From Oscillospiraceae bacterium (GTDB taxonomy: Bacteria; Bacillota; Clostridia; Oscillospirales; Oscillospiraceae), in NCBI GenBank assembly GCA_015068235.1, contig SVKY01000002.1:41870-105869 (forward strand): DNA of 64,000 nucleotides. The letters run 5' to 3'. The translations under genes and the position numbers were made by a program. The notes beneath the pieces were generated by a model that did not search any database, had not been told where the DNA came from, and was given only the letters and a program-made list of their open reading frames with translations. Position 1 is the stretch's first letter; the number at the start of each line of letters is the position of its first letter. This document shows positions 56,928 through 64,000 of the stretch, piece by piece.

Positions 56928-57539
56928 CTTTTTGACAGTATATGAAAATGCATCGATGCGGGTAATGCCGAGGTTTCGGAGCTGTGCGATGCTGCGCTCT
57001 TGATCTTCGGGAGTATTGAAATTCGGGATCAAGGGCACACGCACCAATATTTTTTCCTGCCCGACAAGCGAGATCAGCAGCTTCAAATTTTCGATCACCT
57101 GCGCATTGTCCGCACCGGTATAGCTGCGGTAAATTTCGGGGTTCATATCCTTGATATCTACGATGAAGCCGTCAACGCAAGCTGCTGCAATATGGATATT
57201 TTTGTTCGGTACATTCAAGCTTGTTTCGGCGTAGATGCGCCATCGGTCTTTGCAAAGCGTGCGAAATTCTCGGATAAATTCCGCATGTAACAGCGCTTCG
57301 CCGCCGCCAAAGGTCACGCCGCCGCCTGTTGCCTGAAAATACAGATCATCGCACTTTACCCTATCAAAAAGCGCCTGCGGCGAGAGTATGGTCGGTACTC
57401 TTTTCAAAACCGTTTCGTTGATGCAGTATTTGCACGCAAGAGGACAACCTGCCCCTGCAATCAGCGTTGTCACGCCCTCGCCGTCAATTTCCATGCGCAA
57501 ACGGGACAGTGTGAGCAGCGGATATTTTTCACTCGTCAC
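56925..57539 (-). CDS. Radical SAM activating enzyme, glycyl-radical activase-like
   Basis: AGCPLACKYCINE (CxxxCxxC), GGGVTFGGGEALLHAEF. Confidence 0.9.
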   Translation of the reverse strand: MTSEKYPLLTLSRLRMEIDGEGVTTLIAGAGCPLACKYCINETVLKRVPTILSPQALFDRVKCDDLYFQATGGGVTFGGGEALLHAEFIREFRTLCKDRWRIYAETSLNVPNKNIHIAAACVDGFIVDIKDMNPEIYRSYTGADNAQVIENLKLLISLVGQEKILVRVPLIPNFNTPEDQERSIAQLRNLGITRIDAFSYTVKK

Positions 57540-58044
57540 CGCTTGGATCCTCTGCAGCGATCATGCCTTGCAGCTCTGTATAGGCGACATCGCCCTCCAA
57601 CTCAAAGATTTCCTCGGTGGTGTCGGGAACCTCTCCGATCAGCTCGGAGCTTTCTTCGGTCAGCTCGGTGCCGATTTCGCAGCTTGCATCGGTGGTGGTT
57701 TCGGGTGCCAAGGGTGCGCCGGGTGTCTCATCGCTGTATGCAGTGGTGCTTTCAACAACTTCATAGGGCACGTCGCCGACCGTTTCGGGATTTGCCTTCT
57801 CAGGGCAGCCGGTCAAGCTTGTGATCAGGCTTGCAGCCAACGCCGCAATCGTCACCTGCTTTCCTAAACGCCGGCGTTTTTCAAGCTGCTGCTCCAGATA
57901 GCGCAGCTCTGCTTCACATTTCGGACAAGTTCCCCTGCACTCACCTTGAAAGCTGCACTCCTGCGTAACAAAGGGGATGTCGTTTTCGTCTGCGATCTGT
58001 TGACGGATTTCTTTCAGAATTTTACACTTATTCTTTCCACGCAT
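57529..58044 (-). CDS. Hypothetical Cys-containing membrane protein
   Basis: N-terminal C..C motifs (CSFQGECRGTCPKCEAEL), TM segment, acidic Thr-rich tail. Confidence 0.5.
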   Translation of the reverse strand: MRGKNKCKILKEIRQQIADENDIPFVTQECSFQGECRGTCPKCEAELRYLEQQLEKRRRLGKQVTIAALAASLITSLTGCPEKANPETVGDVPYEVVESTTAYSDETPGAPLAPETTTDASCEIGTELTEESSELIGEVPDTTEEIFELEGDVAYTELQGMIAAEDPSGDE

Positions 58045-58143
58045 AATGATCCCTCCTTAAAATATAGACGTAAAAAATGCAGGTGCGTTCCTAAATTTGT
58101 AATAATTTTCGTATTTTTACATAGTATAACATGAGGTGAGACT

Positions 58144-58422
58144 ATGGGCAACCGTTTTTCTACACTCAAATGCAAAGAGGTGGTCAATGTTTGCGATGGC
58201 GCAAGGCTGGGATTTGTGTCAGATGTGGAGGTGGACACCTGCAACGGCTGCATTTTGGCGATCATCGTGCCGTGCAAATGCAAGTGCTTCGGTTTGATCG
58301 GAAATCGGTCAGATTTTGTCATTCCGTGGCGCTGTATCAAAAGAATCGGAGACGACATCATCTTGGTTGAGGGCGATTTGAACAGCTTTTGCCTCCCGAG
58401 GCCGAAACGAGACTTTTTTTAA
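58144..58422 (+). CDS. YlmC/YmxH family PRC-barrel protein
   Basis: STLKCKEVVNVCDGARLGFVSDVEVDTCNGCILAIIVP, IPWRCIKRIGDDIILVE. Confidence 0.92.
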   Translation: MGNRFSTLKCKEVVNVCDGARLGFVSDVEVDTCNGCILAIIVPCKCKCFGLIGNRSDFVIPWRCIKRIGDDIILVEGDLNSFCLPRPKRDFF

Positions 58423-58522
58423 CGAAAAAAAGTGAAAAAATTGCAAAAAAATACTTGCAAAATCAACATTGCCACGCTATAATAGTACGGCGCAGAAAAT
58501 CTGCGACATTATCTAAACCACA

Positions 58523-58589
58523 CGATTTGGGATTCTCCGTCCCAGTGCCGTTTTGAAAACGGTGGACGGGGGAGATGAGCAAATCGGCG
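58523..58589 (+). promoter_or_regulatory. Structured 5' leader of rpsB
   Basis: Nested pairing CGATTTG/CAAATCG and CCGTCC/GGACGG enclosing CCGTTTTgAAAACGG; promoter TTGCAA-17 nt-TATAAT upstream. Confidence 0.65.
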
Positions 58590-58614
58590 GTACAAACGAA
58601 AAGGAGAAACAAAA

Positions 58615-59349
58615 ATGGCAGTCGTATCCATGAAGAGCCTGCTCGAGGCAGGCGTCCACTTCGGTCACCAGACCCGTCGTTGGAACCCCAAGATGGCTCC
58701 CTACATCTACACGGAGCGTAACGGCATCTACATCATTGACCTGCAGAAGACCGTTAAGAAGATCGAGGAAGCTTACAACTTCATCCGTGAGCTCGCTGCA
58801 AACGGTGAAAGCGTTTTGTTCGTCGGCACCAAGAAGCAGGCTCAGGACGCTATCAAGGAAGAGGCAGAGCGTGTTGACCAGTACTTCGTCAATGCACGTT
58901 GGCTCGGCGGCATGATGACCAACTTCAAGACCATGCGCACCCGTATCGACCGTCTTGCTCAGCTGCGCAAGATGCAGGAAGACGGCACCTTCGCTATGCT
59001 TCCCAAGAAGGAAGTCATCAAGCACGAAGGCGAGATCGAGAAGCTCGAGAAGTATCTTGGTGGCGTTAAGTCCATGAAGAAGCTCCCAGGCGCTCTGTTT
59101 ATCGTTGACCCCCGCAAGGAGCGTAACGCTATTGCCGAAGCTCGCAAGCTGCACATCCCCGTTGTTGCAATCGTTGACACCAACTGCGATCCCGACGAGA
59201 TCGACTATGTCATCCCTGGCAATGACGACGCTATCCGCGCTATCCGCCTGATCGTTGCTACCATGGCAAACGCTATCCAGGAAGGCCGTCAGGGCGAGGC
59301 TAACACCGAGGCTCCCGCAGCTGAGGCTGTCGAGGCTACCGAGGAATAA
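58615..59349 (+). CDS. rpsB: 30S ribosomal protein S2
   Basis: [41 protein letters not shown]. Confidence 0.98.
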   Translation: MAVVSMKSLLEAGVHFGHQTRRWNPKMAPYIYTERNGIYIIDLQKTVKKIEEAYNFIRELAANGESVLFVGTKKQAQDAIKEEAERVDQYFVNARWLGGMMTNFKTMRTRIDRLAQLRKMQEDGTFAMLPKKEVIKHEGEIEKLEKYLGGVKSMKKLPGALFIVDPRKERNAIAEARKLHIPVVAIVDTNCDPDEIDYVIPGNDDAIRAIRLIVATMANAIQEGRQGEANTEAPAAEAVEATEE

Positions 59350-59362
59350 TATTTATCATATA

Positions 59363-59391
59363 ATGCCCGCCGCATGACGGGCATTTTTCAA
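59363..59391 (+). terminator. Hairpin between rpsB and tsf
   Basis: AATGCCCGccgcatgaCGGGCATTTTTC. Confidence 0.7.
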
Positions 59392-59416
59392 AAGAAAAAT
59401 TAGGAGGAAAATTACT

Positions 59417-60337
59417 ATGGCATTTACTGCTGCTGATGTTAAGACCCTGCGTGAAATGACCAATGTCGGCATGATGGACTGCAAGAAGGCTTTGCAGGAA
59501 ACCGACGGCGATATGGACAAGGCTGTTGAATGGCTCCGTGAGAAGGGCCTTGCTAAGGCTGCTAAGAAGTCCGGCAGAATCGCTGCTGAGGGCATGGCTT
59601 ACGCTGCTGTGATCGACGGTATCGGCGTTGTGGTCGAAGTCAACATTGAGACCGACTTCGCTTCCAAGACCCCCGTTTTCGTTGACTTCGTTCAGCAGAT
59701 CGCTGCTGTCGTTGCAAAGCAGAATCCGGCTGACCTCGAAGCTTTGAAAGCTTGCAAGTATCCCGAATCCGATCTGACCGTCGGCGAGATGATCCCCGAG
59801 AAGGTCATGGTCATCGGCGAGAACCTGCAGATCCGTCGTTTCGAGCGTTTTGCTGAGAACACCAGCGTTCCCTACGTCCATGCAGGCGGCAAGATCGGCG
59901 TTCTGGTCAACCTCGCTGTTGAAGGCGACATCGACGTTACCACCATTGGTAAGGACGTTGCCATGCAGATCGCTGCTCTGAATCCCCGTTTCTGGGACAA
60001 GAGCGATGTCTCTGACGAGGTTCTGGAAGAAGAGAAGAAGATCCTTGTTGCACAGATGGACAACGACGAGAAGATGGCTGGCAAGCCCCAGGCTGTCAAG
60101 GAAAAGATCGCAGCCGGCAAGATCAACAAGTTCTACGAAGAGAACTGCTTGCTGCAGCAGGCTTTCGTTAAGGACGGCTCCATGAGCGTTGAGCAGTATA
60201 TCGCTGCTTCCGCAAAGGCTCTGGGCGGCTGTGTTAAGTTCATCAATGCTGTTCGCTTCGAGAAGGGCGAGGGCATCGAGAAGAAGCAGGAAGACTTCGC
60301 TGCTGAGGTCGCTGCGCAGATGAACATGGGCAAGTAA
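59417..60337 (+). CDS. tsf: Elongation factor Ts
   Basis: VKTLREMTNVGMMDCKKALQETDGDMDKAVEWLREKGLAKAAKKSGRIAAEG. Confidence 0.98.
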   Translation: MAFTAADVKTLREMTNVGMMDCKKALQETDGDMDKAVEWLREKGLAKAAKKSGRIAAEGMAYAAVIDGIGVVVEVNIETDFASKTPVFVDFVQQIAAVVAKQNPADLEALKACKYPESDLTVGEMIPEKVMVIGENLQIRRFERFAENTSVPYVHAGGKIGVLVNLAVEGDIDVTTIGKDVAMQIAALNPRFWDKSDVSDEVLEEEKKILVAQMDNDEKMAGKPQAVKEKIAAGKINKFYEENCLLQQAFVKDGSMSVEQYIAASAKALGGCVKFINAVRFEKGEGIEKKQEDFAAEVAAQMNMGK

Positions 60338-60349
60338 TGATAAAATTTG

Positions 60350-60378
60350 AGGACTCTCCGTTCGGAGGGTCCTTTTTA
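60350..60378 (+). terminator. Rho-independent terminator
   Basis: AGGACTCTCCgttcGGAGGGTCCTTTTT. Confidence 0.85.
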
Positions 60379-60509
60379 TATTCATCAGAGCAGGGGATTT
60401 TGCAACTCCACCAACAAGCAACACAGCTTGAAATCTGCGCTATGGTTTTTTGCGGAATGATGTTCTATCATAAGCCAAGCGCAACAATCATTTTTGGAGG
60501 TATAAAATT

Positions 60510-61544
60510 ATGGAACTTGGAAAGAAAATCAAACAACTGCGCTTCAAATCCGCTCTGACGCAGGAGCAGCTGGCGCAAAAGCTTGGAATCGGTCCGCAGT
60601 CGATCTCAAAATGGGAAAATGCAGTGGCAATGCCGGACATCTCCACGCTTCCTCTCTTGGCGGAAATCTTCGGTGTCACCATTGATGATCTGTTCGATCT
60701 GACCGCATCGCAGCGGCTCAATCGTATCGAAAACCGCATGGAGGTCGAGGAGGAGCTGCCCCGGGATGTGTTTTATGAATACGAGGAATTCTTAAAAACG
60801 CAGCTTTCCGACGAGCAGCAAAAGGAGCGTGCTACGGCTTTGATCGCCAATCTTTACTGGCATCGCATGAACACCTACGCACAGAAGGTGCGCCGTTATG
60901 CCAAAGATGCGGTTCGAATGTCACCCAACGAAAAAGGCTGCCAATGGCTGCTGCAAATGGCAGAGGGACATACCACCTGGGATTGGAACGTAGCAAATCA
61001 CACCGCAGCCATAGAATTTTATTCCGAGCTTGTGAAGGCAAATCCCGACAGCGTACTGTCTTATGAGTGTCTGCTGGACAATCTCATTGCTGACCACCGA
61101 GCCGACGAAGCAGAGAAGGTCTTAAATCGTCTGTGCGCCTTGAAGGGCTTTAAGCCGTTTCTTGCGTTTGTCTACCGTGCGCATATCGCTTTGGCTCGTT
61201 TCGATGCTGCATCCGCAGATCGTATCATCGAAGATATGGTGGAAACTTATGCGCACGACACAGGCTGCCTCTTTGAAGCGGCTCAGTATTATGCAAAAAA
61301 GTGTGATTATGAAATTGCAATTTCCTACTATGAGCGTGACTTCGAATGCGACTCCCGGCGCCCGAGATTCATGGATGCGCTGCAAGGGATTGCTGAGATC
61401 TATCAGATCATGGGTAATTATCGAATGGCGGCGCAGACCTATGACCGGATCATAGACCTCCTCGAAAATGAGTGGGGACTGACGGAAGAGATCGAGCTGA
61501 AGCAGGCACAAAACGAAAAAGCCCGCCTTCTCGCCAAAACCTAA
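60510..61544 (+). CDS. XRE-family regulator with C-terminal TPR-like domain
   Basis: LGKKIKQLRFKSALTQEQLAQKLGIGPQSISKWENAVAMPDISTLPLLAEIFGVTIDDLFDL. Confidence 0.92.
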   Translation: MELGKKIKQLRFKSALTQEQLAQKLGIGPQSISKWENAVAMPDISTLPLLAEIFGVTIDDLFDLTASQRLNRIENRMEVEEELPRDVFYEYEEFLKTQLSDEQQKERATALIANLYWHRMNTYAQKVRRYAKDAVRMSPNEKGCQWLLQMAEGHTTWDWNVANHTAAIEFYSELVKANPDSVLSYECLLDNLIADHRADEAEKVLNRLCALKGFKPFLAFVYRAHIALARFDAASADRIIEDMVETYAHDTGCLFEAAQYYAKKCDYEIAISYYERDFECDSRRPRFMDALQGIAEIYQIMGNYRMAAQTYDRIIDLLENEWGLTEEIELKQAQNEKARLLAKT

Positions 61545-61560
61545 TCAGAGATATTGATGA

Positions 61561-61661
61561 AATTCCGATTGATCGAACAGAACGTATCCACCACTGTAGG
61601 GGAGGGTCATGACCCTCCCTTACAGTTCAGAATTTGAAATTCAGCGATAAATCGGAAGTTG
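61561..61661. repeat. Mosaic inverted-repeat element copy 4
   Basis: aattccgattgatcgaacagaacgtatccaccactGTAGGGGAGGGTCATGACCCTCCCTTACagttcagaatttgaaattcagcgataaatcggaagtt. Confidence 0.88.
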
Positions 61662-61751
61662 TATGATTGAAAAAAAACTGTTTTTCATAACAAATTCATA
61701 ACATCTTCGGCGTATCATCAAGGCATCAACAACAAAGAAAGGATTGATCTT

Positions 61752-64000
61752 ATGAAAAGAAGGATATTGAGCTTTGCTCTTGCGTTGGTGATGCTTTTGA
61801 GCATTTTGCCTGTACAGGCATTTGCAACAGACAGCGAGATCGCTTACGCCGTTGAGGGCGGCAATCTCTATTTCGACACCGCAACGGGTAAGATCACTCG
61901 CTGCGATGCGACCGTGACATCTGCGAACATTCCGGCAGAGATCGATGGCGTTCCTGTAAGACTTATCGGTGTCAGCGCTTTTGATGGCTGCGAGAGCTTA
62001 AAGAGCGTTACGATTCCCGACAGCGTAACGGATATCGGCGATTATGCCTTTGAAAAATGCAGCAATTTGCAGACGATCAGCATCGGAAGCGGAGTAACCT
62101 ATCTTGGTATTTTTGCCTTTGCATGGTGCACAAGCCTTGAAAGCGCTGTATTATCTGATGGTTTGACTACTGTCGGCAGAGAAGCATTTTTTGGCTGCAG
62201 CAGCCTAACGAACATCTCGATCCCTGACAGCGTGAGAAACATCGGACAGGATATTGTCGGCTATACGGCGTTTTACAACGATGATGCAAATTGGGACGGC
62301 GATGTGCTCTATATCGGCAAGCATTTAATCAAGGCAAGACAGACTTTGGAAGGCGCTTATGACATCCGTGAGGATACCCTGACGATCGCCGAATACGCAT
62401 TTTCTAAATGCGATAGCCTGACGAACGTCACGATCCCCAATGGTGTGGTGAATATTGCCTATGGCGCATTTTATAAGTGCAGCGCCTTGACCGACATGAT
62501 CATTCCTGAAAGCGTAGTATCCCTCGGTGCAAATGCGTTTTATGATTGCACAAGCCTGGCAAATGTGATGCTCTGTGATGTTGCACTGCGCATGGAAGCA
62601 TCTGCCTTCTACGGAACAGCGCTTTATAATGACGTGGGCAATTGGGACGATGGCGTTTTGTACATCGGTAAACATCTGATCAAAGCGGAGATGACCTTGG
62701 CGGACGGCTTCACGATCCGAGAGGATACCTTGACGATCGCAGGCTACGCACTTTGCGGCTGTACCTGCCTGACACAGATCGTGATCCCTGAGAGCGTTGT
62801 GCTTATCGGCACAGACGCATTTTCGGACTGCAGCGCCCTGACAAATGCCATCATCGGAAACGCTGTGACCGACATTGGAAGAAATGCCTTCCGTGATTGC
62901 AGCGCCATGACAAGCGTGACGATCGGCAGCAGTGTGGCAAGCATCGGAGAGTACGCATTCTACGATTGTGCAGCGCTGAATGATGTGTATTATATTGGAA
63001 CGAAGGCGCAGTGGCAAAAAATTGAGATCGCCACCGGCAATGCTGCAGTGAAATATGCCACGTTCCACTTCGACAAGGCATATGCGGTCGAGGGTGGCAA
63101 TATCTACTTCGACAAGGACAGCGGAACGATCTTTGACTGCGATGAGAGCGTGACTTCTGCGGATATTCCTGCGAAAATCGATGGAGTTACTGTGACGCAG
63201 ATCGGCGTTGAGGCATTTGCGCAATGCGATGCGTTAACGAGCGTGAAGATTCCTGACAGTGTAACAAATATTGGTGCATGGGCATTCTTCCACTGTGAAA
63301 AATTGGCACATGTAACGATCGGCGGTGCTGTGGAGTTGATCGGTGATGGCGCTTTCTACGGTTGTGGCAGTCTGACGAGCATTGAGATCCCGGACAGCGT
63401 GGTGGCAATTGGCGAGTATACATTTTATAATTGCGCTACCCTGACAAGCATCACGATCGGAAGCGGCGTGGTAAATATTGGGCAATCGGCATTCTATGGC
63501 TGTGACGCACTGGCAGATGTCTATTACAACGATACGCAAGCGGCTTGGAATGAGATTTATATGAATGAAAATAATGAGCCCTTGCGCAATGCCACGATTC
63601 ATTTCGCTGTGGTTGCCTATGCAGTGGAGGGTGGCAATATCTATTTTGATAAGACGAGTGGGACGATCATCGGATGCGACGAAACTGTTACGATCGCTAT
63701 GATTCCCGATGAGATTGACGGTGTTGCTGTGACAGCGATCGGTAATTATGCGTTTTATGACTGCCAATGGCTGACGAATGTGACGATCGGTAGCAGTGTA
63801 ACAAGCATCGGTGATGTTGCATTTTACGATTGCCCTTCTCTGACGGATGTTCATTATGATGGTACGGAAGAAATGTGGAATGAGATCGTGATCGGCGATC
63901 ATAACGATGATTTGTTGGATGCAGCGATATATTTCCTTGTGGAGGAGACAACCGAACCGACCGAGGAGACAACCGAACCGACCGAGGAGACGACCGAGCC
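61752..64000 (+). CDS. BspA-like (LRR_5) surface protein with Thr-Glu-Pro tail, truncated by the window end
   Basis: Signal peptide MKRRILSFALALVMLLSILPVQAFA; repeated SVTIPDSVTDIGDYAFEKCSNL units; tail TTEPTEETTEPTEETTEP; open to 64000. Confidence 0.93.
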   Translation, partial: MKRRILSFALALVMLLSILPVQAFATDSEIAYAVEGGNLYFDTATGKITRCDATVTSANIPAEIDGVPVRLIGVSAFDGCESLKSVTIPDSVTDIGDYAFEKCSNLQTISIGSGVTYLGIFAFAWCTSLESAVLSDGLTTVGREAFFGCSSLTNISIPDSVRNIGQDIVGYTAFYNDDANWDGDVLYIGKHLIKARQTLEGAYDIREDTLTIAEYAFSKCDSLTNVTIPNGVVNIAYGAFYKCSALTDMIIPESVVSLGANAFYDCTSLANVMLCDVALRMEASAFYGTALYNDVGNWDDGVLYIGKHLIKAEMTLADGFTIREDTLTIAGYALCGCTCLTQIVIPESVVLIGTDAFSDCSALTNAIIGNAVTDIGRNAFRDCSAMTSVTIGSSVASIGEYAFYDCAALNDVYYIGTKAQWQKIEIATGNAAVKYATFHFDKAYAVEGGNIYFDKDSGTIFDCDESVTSADIPAKIDGVTVTQIGVEAFAQCDALTSVKIPDSVTNIGAWAFFHCEKLAHVTIGGAVELIGDGAFYGCGSLTSIEIPDSVVAIGEYTFYNCATLTSITIGSGVVNIGQSAFYGCDALADVYYNDTQAAWNEIYMNENNEPLRNATIHFAVVAYAVEGGNIYFDKTSGTIIGCDETVTIAMIPDEIDGVAVTAIGNYAFYDCQWLTNVTIGSSVTSIGDVAFYDCPSLTDVHYDGTEEMWNEIVIGDHNDDLLDAAIYFLVEETTEPTEETTEPTEETTE

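Noticed and set aside
62325-63902. Minus-strand ORFs of 299 and 222 aa within the LRR protein gene
   Set aside because: Antisense frames of a repetitive coding sequence; periodic residues only mirror the LRR repeats.
1-64000. CRISPR array
   Set aside because: No set of regularly spaced ~25-37 bp repeats with unique spacers was seen; the 12-bp tract at 49813-49884 has no spacers.

Overview
64 kb chromosomal window from a low-to-mid GC, apparently spore-forming Firmicute (Clostridia/Oscillospiraceae-like; inferred from gene content only). Most of it is housekeeping: a two-component system, an OLE RNA/oapA-like/dxs/tlyA/nadK/argR/recN cluster, tyrS, thrS and alaS each behind a T-box leader, rsmA, nucleoside salvage genes, holA/RNase M5-like/ABC-F/mrp, prfB, secG, citrate synthase, rpsB-tsf, and a terminal BspA-like leucine-rich-repeat protein that runs off the window. 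The main discovery candidate is the cotJ spore-coat locus. cotJC stops being CotJC-like at ~45927, and its missing C-terminal 65 codons (absent from the ORF track because they have no start codon) resume in frame at 55770-55967. The ~9.84 kb between them ends with a large serine recombinase gene oriented toward the right junction, which is the architecture of a skin-like developmentally excised element or a site-specific integrative element. Its cargo includes an XRE-Fic-Fic operon, a 2-TM protein, a NifX-like/MATE module between ~0.4-0.5 kb diverged direct repeats, a SLOG-like protein and an XRE regulator with twin operators. Other notable signals are a ~611-nt OLE RNA closed by a terminal helix, a four-copy mosaic inverted-repeat element always lying 8-16 nt after a stop codon, a frameshifted comEC, and a zinc-ribbon gene frameshifted at a (TA)n tract. 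No searches were run; all family calls come from reading the sequence.
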